Of a stretch of 64,000 nucleotides of DNA, positions 43,477 to 52,348 are shown one piece after another (positions within the stretch are counted from its first letter, which is position 1; the number at the start of each line of letters is the position of its first letter). The notes below the pieces were generated by a model. It was given only the letters and a program-made list of their open reading frames with translations, ran no database searches and was not told the DNA's origin. A program made the translations under genes and the position numbers. Source of the stretch: Alistipes sp. (lineage in GTDB: Bacteria > Bacteroidota > Bacteroidia > Bacteroidales > Rikenellaceae); assembly GCA_017938765.1 (NCBI GenBank), contig JAGBAX010000008.1, positions 1 to 64,000 on the forward strand, in the 5' to 3' direction.

Positions 43477-43507
43477 CAAAGGTAAGTAAACTTTTTGACC
43501 TTGCAAA
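43477..43507 (-). promoter_or_regulatory. Promoter of tRNA-Gln
   Basis: On the minus strand, TTTG (43504-43507), 19 bases, TACCTTTG (43477-43484), about 20 bases upstream of the tRNA. Confidence 0.75.
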
Positions 43508-43557
43508 ATTTTATGCAACGAAATATTTTACTATCTTTGTATAAAATTCTTAATCCT

Positions 43558-46500
43558 ATGAAAAAGAGTCTTCTTCTATTGGCGTTGTTGAGTGTTTTTA
43601 CAGCTCACGCAACGGGTGTTGTTTATCCCTATCAGAATCCTGAGGTCGTGGGGGTTAATAGGGAGCCTATGCGTTCAAGTTTTATTGTCTATCCTTCTGT
43701 AGATAAGGCTGTGGCAGGCAGTTGTTACCGCACCTCTCCAAATTATCAATCTATTGAGGGAGAGTGGAATTTTGTGTGGTATAAGCATCTTTCAGACGCC
43801 TATCCTGCTGATTTCTATGCGTTGAATTACGATGACTCAAAGTGGGATGCAATGCCAGTGCCAGGACTATGGGAGATGAATGGCTATGGAGACCCTGTAT
43901 ATAGTAATAAAGGATATGCGTGGGATAATGTATTTGTTGATTGTCCACCAACTATTCCGAAGTTTAATAATCATCGCGGATTGTATCGCCGATATATAGA
44001 TGTGCCAGCAACTTGGCGTGGTAAGCAGATTTTTGTCCATATTGGCTCTGCAACGTCAAATCTAAAGATGTGGGTAAATGGCAAGATGGTTGGCTATAGC
44101 GAGGATAGTAAGCTTGAGGCTGTGTTTGACATTACAAAGTATATTAAAGCTGGTCAGCCAAACCTCTTTGCTATGGAGATTCATCGCTGGTGTGATGGCT
44201 CGTACCTTGAGGATCAAGATTTCTGGAGATTATCTGGTATAGCGCGCGATTGTTATATCTATGCTCGCGAGAAGGCTCATATTAAGGATGTGAAGTATAG
44301 TGCGACACTTGCAAATGACTATCAAGATGGAGTACTGGATATAAATGTTGATGTTACTACGGGTGTAAAATGGGTAGAGGTTGTTTTGTGTGATGCAAAT
44401 GACAATCCATACTATAAAACTCGCCTTACACCCAAGGCTGGCAAGGCAAGTGCTATTGTAGAGATTAAGAATGTTAATACTTGGAGCGCGGAGAGACCAT
44501 ATCTCTATAAACTTACAGTAGCAACCCCTACAGAGGCTGCAGCATTTAATGTCGGCTTTAGGAGTGTTGAGATTAGGAACAATCAGCTTCTTGTAAATGG
44601 TAAGGCTATTCTTGTTAAGGGTGCAAATCGCCACGAGATGAATCCAGAGCGCGGATATGCTCTTACATATGAGGATATGCTTCGTGATATTAAGATTATG
44701 AAGGAGCATAACCTTAACGCCGTGCGTACTTGCCACTATCCTGACTCTCCGCTGTGGTATGACTTGTGCGATAAGTATGGTATTTATGTTGTTGATGAGG
44801 CTAATATTGAGTCTCACGGTATGGGATATGGAGATAAGAGCCTTGCGCATAGAGAGGATTACAAAGCAGCACATCTTGCACGTAATCAGCGTGTTGTGCT
44901 ACGTGACTATAACCACCCATCTGTAATTATCTGGAGTCTGGGTAATGAGGCAGGCAATGGAGCAAACTTCCATGCTTGCTATGATTGGATAAAGAGTTAT
45001 GACAAGACTCGCCCAGTACAGTATGAGCAGGCGAGCCATATGTCTTACAAGGATATTCCGAAGAACTACAACTCTGATATTGAGTGTCCTATGTACGCAT
45101 CTTATGAGGAGTGCGAACAGTATCTTAATGGTAACCCAACACGCCCACTTATTCAGTGCGAGTACTCTCATGCAATGGGTAACTCTGTGGGTAGTCTTAA
45201 AGAGTATTGGGATTTGATTCGCAAGTATCCGACATATCAGGGTGGCTTTATCTGGGACTTCGTTGATCAGGCTCTGGCTTGGAAAGACCCGAAGACGGGC
45301 GTTACTTTCTATCGCTATGGTGGTTGCTATAACGACTACGACCCAAGCGATGAGACATTCTGTAACAACGGCTTTATCTCGGCCTCTCGCAAACCTCACC
45401 CATCTGCTCGCGAGGTTTGGCATCAGTATCAGAATATCTGGACATACGATAAGGATGTTAAGAGTGGTGCTATTGAGGTCTATAACGAGAACATGTTCCG
45501 CTCAACAAAAAACTATCGTCTGGAGTGGGTGGTAACAGCTGACGGAGTGAAAAAACTCTCTGGAACAGTAGACGATGTTAATATACCTGCTCAGATGCGT
45601 ATGAATATCAAACTCGGCTATGAGCAGGCCGATATTGATAAACTAACGGGCGAGGTTATTCTGACAGTTCGCTATACACTTAAGAGCGATGAACAACTCC
45701 TTAAAGCTGGTCACTGCGTAGCATACAACCAGTTTGTTGTTAGACCATTGGATTATGCAGCCTATATCAAGCAGCAGTTAAATAGTGAAATGCCAAAGGT
45801 TGCTCCTGCGCTTGATTTGGAGACCAGAACAGTGACAGGTGTTGATTTCAAGGTCGCATTTGATGGCCGAGGTCGTCTATGTAGTTATGTATACAATGGC
45901 AAGCAGATGATTTCTAAGCCTATCTTCCCGCAGTTCTACCGCGCGATGACGGAGAATGACTACGGAGTGCGTAAGCGCACCTCTAACGCTATATATTACC
46001 ACTCTTGGAAGGCTTTTAGAAATGCTGAAACATATATGGATTTGTTCTTAATGCAGGAAGTAGATAATAAGGTAGTGGTTACGGCTGACTATAGCTATGC
46101 TGAGATTGGTATGCAGGTAAAGATGAGATACGAGATTGATGGTAGCGGAAATATCTCTGCCACAATGAGTATGAAACCAGGCAGACCTAAGTTTGATATT
46201 AAGGGTATGCTTCGCTTTGGCGTTGACTTTGCTATGCCAGAGAGTTTTAATACCATAGAGTTCTACGGTGCAGGTGCTACCGAGAGTTATGCAGACCGCA
46301 AGAGTGGTACGCCTGTGGGTATTTATAAGCAGAGTGTTGCAGACCAGTTCTGTATGACCTACTCGCGCCCGCAAGAGTCTGGTGCACACTGCGACTTGAG
46401 GTACTGGACTATTACTGACGATGCAGGAACTGGACTCAAGGTTATCTCAGTTCAACCATTCTCTGCTACAGCAATACCTTATCCTATGAGTCAGATTGAT

Positions 46501-46686
46501 ATCCATTCGCACGACTATCGCAAGTATCCACAACTGCTTGAAAAGGATGGTAATACATATGTGAACATTGATAAGGCGCAGTCGGGAATTATCTGCGAGG
46601 ATAGTTGGGGAGCTATTGCCCTTGAGCACTACAGAATACCATATAAGAAGCAGGATTTCAAATTCTATCTAATGCCAGTTAAGTAA
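43558..46686 (+). CDS. lacZ: Exported beta-galactosidase, glycoside hydrolase family 2
   Basis: A 1042-residue LacZ-type enzyme with a signal peptide (MKKSLLLLALLSVFTAHATG), so it acts in the periplasm or outside. Domain order: sugar-binding jelly roll (about 60-240), immunoglobulin-like GH2 domain, TIM barrel (about 345-640) with the acid/base Glu464 in SLGNEAGNG and the nucleophile Glu535 in CEYSHAMGNS, and the C-terminal small-chain beta-sandwich domain (about 770-1040). Length equals that of E. coli LacZ (about 1024) plus the signal. The ATG at 43558 is chosen for the signal peptide and for the TATCTTTG box at 43532-43539. Its stop overlaps the lrgA start (TAATG). Confidence 0.93.
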   Translation: MKKSLLLLALLSVFTAHATGVVYPYQNPEVVGVNREPMRSSFIVYPSVDKAVAGSCYRTSPNYQSIEGEWNFVWYKHLSDAYPADFYALNYDDSKWDAMPVPGLWEMNGYGDPVYSNKGYAWDNVFVDCPPTIPKFNNHRGLYRRYIDVPATWRGKQIFVHIGSATSNLKMWVNGKMVGYSEDSKLEAVFDITKYIKAGQPNLFAMEIHRWCDGSYLEDQDFWRLSGIARDCYIYAREKAHIKDVKYSATLANDYQDGVLDINVDVTTGVKWVEVVLCDANDNPYYKTRLTPKAGKASAIVEIKNVNTWSAERPYLYKLTVATPTEAAAFNVGFRSVEIRNNQLLVNGKAILVKGANRHEMNPERGYALTYEDMLRDIKIMKEHNLNAVRTCHYPDSPLWYDLCDKYGIYVVDEANIESHGMGYGDKSLAHREDYKAAHLARNQRVVLRDYNHPSVIIWSLGNEAGNGANFHACYDWIKSYDKTRPVQYEQASHMSYKDIPKNYNSDIECPMYASYEECEQYLNGNPTRPLIQCEYSHAMGNSVGSLKEYWDLIRKYPTYQGGFIWDFVDQALAWKDPKTGVTFYRYGGCYNDYDPSDETFCNNGFISASRKPHPSAREVWHQYQNIWTYDKDVKSGAIEVYNENMFRSTKNYRLEWVVTADGVKKLSGTVDDVNIPAQMRMNIKLGYEQADIDKLTGEVILTVRYTLKSDEQLLKAGHCVAYNQFVVRPLDYAAYIKQQLNSEMPKVAPALDLETRTVTGVDFKVAFDGRGRLCSYVYNGKQMISKPIFPQFYRAMTENDYGVRKRTSNAIYYHSWKAFRNAETYMDLFLMQEVDNKVVVTADYSYAEIGMQVKMRYEIDGSGNISATMSMKPGRPKFDIKGMLRFGVDFAMPESFNTIEFYGAGATESYADRKSGTPVGIYKQSVADQFCMTYSRPQESGAHCDLRYWTITDDAGTGLKVISVQPFSATAIPYPMSQIDIHSHDYRKYPQLLEKDGNTYVNIDKAQSGIICEDSWGAIALEHYRIPYKKQDFKFYLMPVK

Positions 46687-47027
46687 TGAAGGGACTGTTT
46701 GTTATTCTCGCTTGCTGGTTGGTCGGTAATTTCCTATCAATGCTTATTGATGGTTATCTATCGGGTAATATTATCGGCATGCTACTACTATTCACACTAC
46801 TCTGCTGTGGGGTGGTGAAGAAGGAGAGTGTAGAGGAAGTAGCAAAGTTTCTTCTTGGCACGATGGCGCTATTCTTTGTGCCATTCGGTGTGGGACTGAT
46901 AGACTCTTACAGTGTTATTTTGGATAATATCACAGCTATTGTTGTAGCTACTGTAGTTAGTACCTTTGGCGTTATTGTAGCTGTAGGGTGGGTGTTTCAA
47001 CTCTTAAATCGTAGGGGCAATGGTTGA
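46686..47027 (+). CDS. lrgA: CidA/LrgA family membrane protein
   Basis: A 113-residue protein with four hydrophobic segments, matching the CidA/LrgA family (holin-like small subunit; LL.FTLLCCGVVKKESVEEVAKFLLGTMALFFVPFGVGL is the family core, with FVPxGVG). Together with LrgB it forms a membrane complex variously linked to murein hydrolase control, and to glycolate/pyruvate export in other organisms. It shares one base with the lacZ stop and overlaps lrgB by eight bases. Confidence 0.88.
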   Translation: MKGLFVILACWLVGNFLSMLIDGYLSGNIIGMLLLFTLLCCGVVKKESVEEVAKFLLGTMALFFVPFGVGLIDSYSVILDNITAIVVATVVSTFGVIVAVGWVFQLLNRRGNG

Positions 47028-47715
47028 TGCAATTATTCGTTCTGATTTGTTCCTATTGGCACTTACTATAGGACTATTCTTGATAAGTGGCTACCTTTTC
47101 CGAAAGACTAAACTGATGCTACTGCATCCAGTGTTGCTTACTGCGGTTGCGGTAATACTATTCTTAAAGATTGCAGACATTGATTATAGTCACTACAAAG
47201 AGTCTGTAGCTCTGCTTGACTTTGCTCTTGGATTGTCTGTTGTGGCGTTAGGATATCTAATGTACGAGCAGGTAGAGAGGCTTAAAAGTGCTACACTGCC
47301 CGTTATTGGTGCTACGATAGTAGGTTGTGTTGTAGGTATTGGTTTGGTGGTAGGTATTGCGCTGTTATTTGGTATGGAACGCGATATAATAACCTCTATA
47401 GCGCCAAAGTCGGTAACAGTGCCAATTGCAATAGCTGTTAGCGAGCCTTTAGGCGGAAGCGTAGCTGTGACATCTGTTGTAGTATTCTGTACAGGTGTGC
47501 TGGGTAGCATTTGTGGCGCAAAACTACTTGAACTTTGCCGTGTTACAGACCCTATGGCGCGAGGATTTGCTCTTGGCGCAGCATCGCATGGTATAGGAAC
47601 AGCACGCGCCATCGAACTTGGGGCTGTCGAGGGCGCGATGTCTGGTCTTGCAATGGCACTTACGGGCTTTGGAACTGCTGTTGTGCTGCCACTTGTTGAG
47701 AAATATCTTTACTAA
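47020..47715 (+). CDS. lrgB: LrgB family membrane protein
   Basis: A 231-residue inner-membrane protein with six to seven helices. The family signature is visible: SIAPKSVTVPIAIAVSEPLGG and AASHGIGTARAIELGAVEGAMSGLAMALTG. LrgB and its plant homologue PLGG1 suggest a transporter for small carboxylates, working with LrgA. It is the last gene of the lacZ-lrgA-lrgB unit; its stop codon overlaps the stop of the convergent manA gene. Confidence 0.9.
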   Translation: MVDAIIRSDLFLLALTIGLFLISGYLFRKTKLMLLHPVLLTAVAVILFLKIADIDYSHYKESVALLDFALGLSVVALGYLMYEQVERLKSATLPVIGATIVGCVVGIGLVVGIALLFGMERDIITSIAPKSVTVPIAIAVSEPLGGSVAVTSVVVFCTGVLGSICGAKLLELCRVTDPMARGFALGAASHGIGTARAIELGAVEGAMSGLAMALTGFGTAVVLPLVEKYLY

Positions 47716-48692
47716 TCTATGTAGTACTCAAGTAGGGTAGCTGTGCCTGAAATAGCAATCTCATTAGCATCAGCAGGAATTAGAACAACTTCACCTTTGC
47801 GGATTGTTTCACCGCCTTCGTCGGTAGATATCTCGGCACATCCATCAGTGCAGTAGTATAGCACAAAGGAGTCTAATGAGCTGAGGTTGCGCTCTACACC
47901 TCCCTCTACAGAGAGAATGTTGCAGGTAAAATAGTCGCACTTTACTATCTCCACCGCCTCATTTTTGCGAGCCTTGTACTCGCGTTTGCATGCTGCAACA
48001 TTTGATGTAAAGTCTATAGCATCAACAGCATAGGCAGTATGTAGCTCGCGAGAGTTACCCTTTTCATCAACTCTATTCCAGTCAAAGATGCGATATGTGA
48101 GATCTACAGGCTGCTGAATCTCAATCAGTGTAACACCGCCAGAGATAGAGTGTACAGTACCCGAAGGGATAAGAAAGGCATCTCCAGCCTTGACTGTCAC
48201 TGGCTCAATAATATCAGCTACAGTGCCCTGTGCGACAGCATCAATATACTGTTCACGTGTTATCTTCGGATCTTTAAAGCCTATATAGAGAGTTGCACCA
48301 GGCTCGGCGCTAACTACATACCACATCTCTGTCTTGCCACAGCTATCGTGTCGCTCGGCAGCAAGTTCGTCATCAGGGTGTACCTGCACAGAGGTCTTGT
48401 CCTTGCAGTGCAAAGTCTTGAGTAGTAGGGGGAAAGAGAGTCCGAAGCGCTCAAAGACACTTTCGCCGACAATCTCTCCCATATAGACCTCTATAGCCTC
48501 CTGAAGATTATTGCCCTTGAAGAATCCGTTTGATATAACCGAAATATTGCCATCAATGCCCGACACATCCCAGCTCTCGCCGTAGACCTTATTCTTGTCC
48601 ACGCGAATACGCTGCCCCCTCTTCATCTCAAGAAGTGCATCGCCGCCCCAAATGTGCTGTTTGAGTATTGGTTTGAACTTTATCGGATACAT
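47712..48692 (-). CDS. manA: Mannose-6-phosphate isomerase, class I
   Basis: A 326-residue cupin enzyme that interconverts fructose-6-phosphate and mannose-6-phosphate, feeding GDP-mannose and other activated sugars. Zinc ligands are in VQVHPDDELA and the later GTVHSISGG; other family landmarks are HIWGG near the start, GESWDVSG and EIQQPVDLTYRIFDW. I start at ATG 48692, which lies one base after the stop of the upstream PLP-enzyme gene. The stop codon overlaps that of lrgB on the other strand. Confidence 0.92.
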   Translation of the reverse strand: MYPIKFKPILKQHIWGGDALLEMKRGQRIRVDKNKVYGESWDVSGIDGNISVISNGFFKGNNLQEAIEVYMGEIVGESVFERFGLSFPLLLKTLHCKDKTSVQVHPDDELAAERHDSCGKTEMWYVVSAEPGATLYIGFKDPKITREQYIDAVAQGTVADIIEPVTVKAGDAFLIPSGTVHSISGGVTLIEIQQPVDLTYRIFDWNRVDEKGNSRELHTAYAVDAIDFTSNVAACKREYKARKNEAVEIVKCDYFTCNILSVEGGVERNLSSLDSFVLYYCTDGCAEISTDEGGETIRKGEVVLIPADANEIAISGTATLLEYYID

Positions 48693-48693
48693 A

Positions 48694-49986
48694 CTATTTA
48701 AACAGAGCTTCAACCTTTGCTACTACATCCTCCTGGTTAGGGTCAAGATCAAATACTAAACTTGGCTTGAGGTACCACAACTCTTTGCCCTCTGTGGCGC
48801 GCTTCTCGCCACCACCAGTAATGTTGAGCATAATTGTTGCGCTCTTGTCAATGTTACCCTTCTCAACCTCGGCAATAAGTGTCGCAAGAGCAATAGCTGG
48901 AGCAGGGTGGATGTCTATACCTTCTGTCTGCAGGAATAGTTCTGCTGCCTTAGCTGCCTGCAAATTGTCTGCCATAAGAATATCTCCATTTGTCGCTTTA
49001 AGGGCATCATAGAGTCCACCTGCAAGGGAATATGGTGGCTTACGGTTTGAAAGCACCTTGGCATCAATCGTCTCAGCATCACGGCGAGCCTGATTGTCAT
49101 CATAAGGCAGAAGTGCGCGTGAGTCAGCCTTCCAAGCATCATACATAGGAAGGAAAGGAGCATTCTGCGAAACCATTAGGCGCATAAGATTCTCCCCATA
49201 GCGACCATCCTCAATAAGACGCATATTTGCCTCCCAAGCAGCAATGGCGCCCGTTCCGCTACCTACAGCCTGGAAATAGTAGTCTGGAATACGACCAATA
49301 GTAGTTACTGCAGAGAGAACTGTTGTTGCCATACCGTCACGACGAGCAATATTTTTTGCTCCACCCTCAGCATAGAACATTGGAGAAGTTAGTGCAAGGT
49401 TGCTTAAGTGAATAGCATCAAAATAATCCCCACCCTTACGACAGCTGATAAGCTTTACACAGTCATTCAGTGGCTCGGTGAACCACATTGCATTAAGGTT
49501 ATCCTCTGGAACTGAGAGAAGCAGTGGAATATTGTTGTCCGAGCAGACCTTTGCAAAAGCGCGAGCTGTGTTACCAGCTGAGGCCACAACAAGAATCTTG
49601 TCACAGTCTGCATCAGTACGAGCGCAAACGCTATATGCCTCGGTCTCCTTAAATGAGCAGGTCATCATCTTTGCGCCACGCTCTGGGAAGTAACCGTTGA
49701 ATGTAATATATAGATTCTCAAGTCCCAAAGCCTTTGCCAGTCCCTCACTGCGATATGTTACAGGAGCAGCATCACACTTAAGCATACGCTTCATAGGAAG
49801 CCAATCACGGAACTTATAGAGTCCCTGCTGATCATCATATACTGTAAGCTGCTTTTTTGCATACGCTGCACGAACAAGTGATGGTTTGTCATATCCTGCA
49901 TAGTCAAGAGTCCAACCTGCATCAGCAAACTGCTCTCCAGTTGCTACGCAGATTAGTTCATATTGGGTCGGTGTAAATTGTGCCAT
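48694..49986 (-). CDS. Cysteate synthase / threonine synthase family PLP enzyme
   Basis: A 430-residue fold-type II PLP enzyme. The lysine expected to hold PLP is K113 in CSFKETEA; the phosphate-binding Gly-rich loops are ASAGNTARAF and AVGSGTGAI. The N-terminal region (YELICVATGEQF ... RDWLPM) and FNGYFPERGAKMMTC resemble cysteate synthase (phosphoserine plus sulfite to cysteate) more than housekeeping threonine synthase, which usually has a SFKDR-type motif. Cysteate is the head-group precursor of sulfonolipids in some Bacteroidetes. Assignment from motif memory only; threonine synthase stays the alternative. Transcribed with manA from its own promoter inside the 3' end of maf. Confidence 0.75.
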   Translation of the reverse strand: MAQFTPTQYELICVATGEQFADAGWTLDYAGYDKPSLVRAAYAKKQLTVYDDQQGLYKFRDWLPMKRMLKCDAAPVTYRSEGLAKALGLENLYITFNGYFPERGAKMMTCSFKETEAYSVCARTDADCDKILVVASAGNTARAFAKVCSDNNIPLLLSVPEDNLNAMWFTEPLNDCVKLISCRKGGDYFDAIHLSNLALTSPMFYAEGGAKNIARRDGMATTVLSAVTTIGRIPDYYFQAVGSGTGAIAAWEANMRLIEDGRYGENLMRLMVSQNAPFLPMYDAWKADSRALLPYDDNQARRDAETIDAKVLSNRKPPYSLAGGLYDALKATNGDILMADNLQAAKAAELFLQTEGIDIHPAPAIALATLIAEVEKGNIDKSATIMLNITGGGEKRATEGKELWYLKPSLVFDLDPNQEDVVAKVEALFK

Positions 49987-50014
49987 ATAAATTTGTGTTA
50001 TGTTTACTATCTTA

Positions 50015-50046
50015 CAAAGATATAGATTTATTTGGAATTACGCAAA
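50015..50046 (-). promoter_or_regulatory. Promoter of the cysteate/threonine synthase-manA operon
   Basis: On the minus strand, TTTG (50043-50046), 20 bases, TATCTTTG (50015-50022). The -33 box lies within the final codons of maf. Confidence 0.75.
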
Positions 50047-50642
50047 TATGTCTCAATAAAGAGGTCTAATTCAACATAAAGACGCTGTACTGGGAGTCCC
50101 ATAACATTGAAGAATGACCCTTCAATGCCCTCAATGGCCACATAACCAATCCACTCTTGAATGCCATAAGCTCCAGCTTTGTCAAAAGGCTTGTAGGTGT
50201 CAATATAGTAGTCCATTTCTTCAGAGGTTAGAGCGCGGAAATAGACGCTAGTCTCTACAGAGAAACTGTGTGTATGAGTAGCTGTGCGGATTGTAACTCC
50301 TGTAATTACCGTATGTTTGCGGCCAGAGAGTAGGGTAAGCATCTCTACAGCTTCAGCTCTGTCTGCAGGCTTACCAAGAATCTTATTCTCTGCTATTACA
50401 ACCGTATCTGCCGTAAGAAGTATATCCTTTTCTGACAATGGATTAGGGTAGGCATTACTCTTAAGAGTAGAGATATGCTGAGCAACCTCACAGCAGGGCA
50501 TAGTAGCAGGAAAAGTCTCGTCGCACTCGAATTTTTCGGCAAGGGTAAATTGAATACCACAATCAGCAAGAAGTTGACGGCGACGAGGCGAAGCTGAAGC
50601 AAGGATTAAATTATAGTTCTCTAACTTTTTGTGTAATAACAT
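50028..50642 (-). CDS. maf: Maf-like nucleoside triphosphate pyrophosphatase
   Basis: A 204-residue Maf/HAM1-like fold protein. It has LASASPRRRQLLADCGI (phosphate-binding start), FECDETFP, LTADTVVIAENKILGKP with the catalytic Asp, LLSGRKHTVITGV and YDKAGAYGIQEWIGYVAIEGIEGSFFNVMGLP. Such enzymes hydrolyse non-canonical dNTP/NTP (dTTP/UTP or m7GTP types) and are linked to septum control. It ends a five-gene operon with the FAH-like gene 18 bases upstream. Confidence 0.93.
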   Translation of the reverse strand: MLLHKKLENYNLILASASPRRRQLLADCGIQFTLAEKFECDETFPATMPCCEVAQHISTLKSNAYPNPLSEKDILLTADTVVIAENKILGKPADRAEAVEMLTLLSGRKHTVITGVTIRTATHTHSFSVETSVYFRALTSEEMDYYIDTYKPFDKAGAYGIQEWIGYVAIEGIEGSFFNVMGLPVQRLYVELDLFIETYLRNSK

Positions 50643-50660
50643 ATTATTAAAGACTCTCTG

Positions 50661-51218
50661 TTACTTTATTTGAAAATCAAGCACTGATGAATTATTAAGT
50701 GTTACAATAACGCTATCAGTTGCTTTAACCTCATTGGCAATATTTGAAGCGATAAAGACCAAATCGCCTGTCTTGAGAGTTAATTTATTTGAGACAACAG
50801 AGATATTTCTGTCAATAACCTCAAGTAGATTGGCGTGTGTTGTTACATCTTCTTTTTCGCCAATATGTAGTGATAGTGAACTTTCGCCAGTTAGCTGTTC
50901 TGGCGTAAACCACTCTGTGCCAATGGCTGTTGAATGGTCAAAGCAGTATGCCTCGTCTGTCGGAAGAGTTGCACCAACAGCCTGCTTCATTATATCGCGA
51001 GCTATAAAGGTTACGCCGGCAGTTACCGAATCATAGCAGCGTGATGCAAATTTCTGCGCAACACACTTAGCAAGACGCGTAATACGGACAACGTATCCAT
51101 AGTCGCAGACAATGTCGTTTGAGAATGTCGGCAGGTAAAAGGTGTCGTTATTGCGAAGCATCGCGCTATCTGGACGGATAGAGATATGTGAATTGTTATC
51201 TATTACAACTATCTTCAT
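50661..51218 (-). CDS. FAH-fold protein with a degenerate metal site
   Basis: A 185-residue protein starting MKIVVIDNNSHISIRPDSAML. It keeps the outline of the fumarylacetoacetate hydrolase C-terminal domain: a YVVRI strand, VTAGVTFIARDIMKQ, and FDHSTAIGTEWF, which parallels FAH FDxxxPLGPW. The usual E-x-E metal-binding pair is not seen at the expected place (CDYGYVVRI instead), so catalytic activity is doubtful. It is encoded one base after lpxB. The function is unknown; it could be an active variant with other ligands or a structural relic. Confidence 0.7.
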   Translation of the reverse strand: MKIVVIDNNSHISIRPDSAMLRNNDTFYLPTFSNDIVCDYGYVVRITRLAKCVAQKFASRCYDSVTAGVTFIARDIMKQAVGATLPTDEAYCFDHSTAIGTEWFTPEQLTGESSLSLHIGEKEDVTTHANLLEVIDRNISVVSNKLTLKTGDLVFIASNIANEVKATDSVIVTLNNSSVLDFQIK

Positions 51219-51219
51219 A

Positions 51220-52347
51220 CTAACTGTTTTTAAGTGTTTTAACGATCTCGGCGGCAAATCTTTGTGAAGCCCCAGAGCCACCAATTAGCTCGCTTAGCTC
51301 AGTAAAGTCCTGCACCATCTTTTCTCTTTTACTACCACCTATGAGTATTGAGCGAAGTTCTACTGTTGCATCATCAATATCCAACTTCGCACAGACCAAC
51401 TCGCGGACAGCCTCTCTACCAAGATTGATATTTACAAGCGAAATAAACGGTATCTTGAGCACATAGGGCCGCAAAACCTCGTACAATTTTGGCACGTGGT
51501 AGACAACCATCTCAGGAATACCCATAAGAGCCGTTTCAAGGGTAGCAGTTCCAGATGTAACTATAGCAGCCTCTGCGTGTGCAAGTGTCTGCTGTGTTTG
51601 GTTGCACACATACTTTACTGCTCCCTGCAAATAGTTGTCGTATATGCTTTTGTCAATCCAAGGCACTGCAGTGACAACAAACTGATACTCAGGAAATTGC
51701 TTTGCAAGTGCCACCATATCAGGCAAATTGGACTTGATTTCAGAGACTCTGCTACCTGCAAGCAGAGCCACGATAGGGCGGCTATCAAGGTCGTTCTGTG
51801 CAATAAAGAGCTCACGAGAAGGTAACTTACTGCGCATCTGCTCTATATCATCAACAAGAGGATTTCCACAGAATGTGGTCTGAATGCCCTTGCCCTTAAA
51901 ATACTCTGTCTCAAATGGAAAGATGGTGTAAACCTTGTCCACATATTTGCGAATGCTCTTTACACGCCACTCCTTCCACGCCCAAACCTTTGGAGCAATG
52001 TAGTAGTAGACCTTAATACCCTTCTTGTGTGCCCACTTTGCTATGCGCATATTGAAAGAGGGGTAGTCTATGAGTATTATCACATCAGGATTAAACTCTT
52101 CAATAGACTTTTTGCACTCATCTATCTGCGAGAAGATGGTCTTCAGATTCTTAAGCACCTGCACAAAGCCAAAGAAGGACATATCCTTGTAGTGCTTTAC
52201 AAGACCCTCTTTGCCACCCACATCTACCATCCTATCGCCCCCGCAAAAACGGAACTCGGCATTGTTATCCTCACTCACAATGCCCTGCATCAGCTTACTG
52301 CCGTGCAAATCCCCCGACGGCTCACCAGCTATGATAAAATATTTCAT
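51220..52347 (-). CDS. lpxB: Lipid-A-disaccharide synthase LpxB
   Basis: A 375-residue peripheral membrane glycosyltransferase (GT19) that joins UDP-2,3-diacylglucosamine and lipid X in lipid A synthesis. It starts MKYFIIAGEPSGDLHGSKLM, the family opening, and has FCGGDRMVDVGG, IDYPSFNMRIAKWA, YYIAPKVWAWKEWR, FPFE and GTATLETALMGIPEMVVYH. The start at 52347 is fixed by this opening and lies one base after trmD; a longer frame would run across trmD. Confidence 0.95.
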   Translation of the reverse strand: MKYFIIAGEPSGDLHGSKLMQGIVSEDNNAEFRFCGGDRMVDVGGKEGLVKHYKDMSFFGFVQVLKNLKTIFSQIDECKKSIEEFNPDVIILIDYPSFNMRIAKWAHKKGIKVYYYIAPKVWAWKEWRVKSIRKYVDKVYTIFPFETEYFKGKGIQTTFCGNPLVDDIEQMRSKLPSRELFIAQNDLDSRPIVALLAGSRVSEIKSNLPDMVALAKQFPEYQFVVTAVPWIDKSIYDNYLQGAVKYVCNQTQQTLAHAEAAIVTSGTATLETALMGIPEMVVYHVPKLYEVLRPYVLKIPFISLVNINLGREAVRELVCAKLDIDDATVELRSILIGGSKREKMVQDFTELSELIGGSGASQRFAAEIVKTLKNS

Positions 52348-52348
52348 A

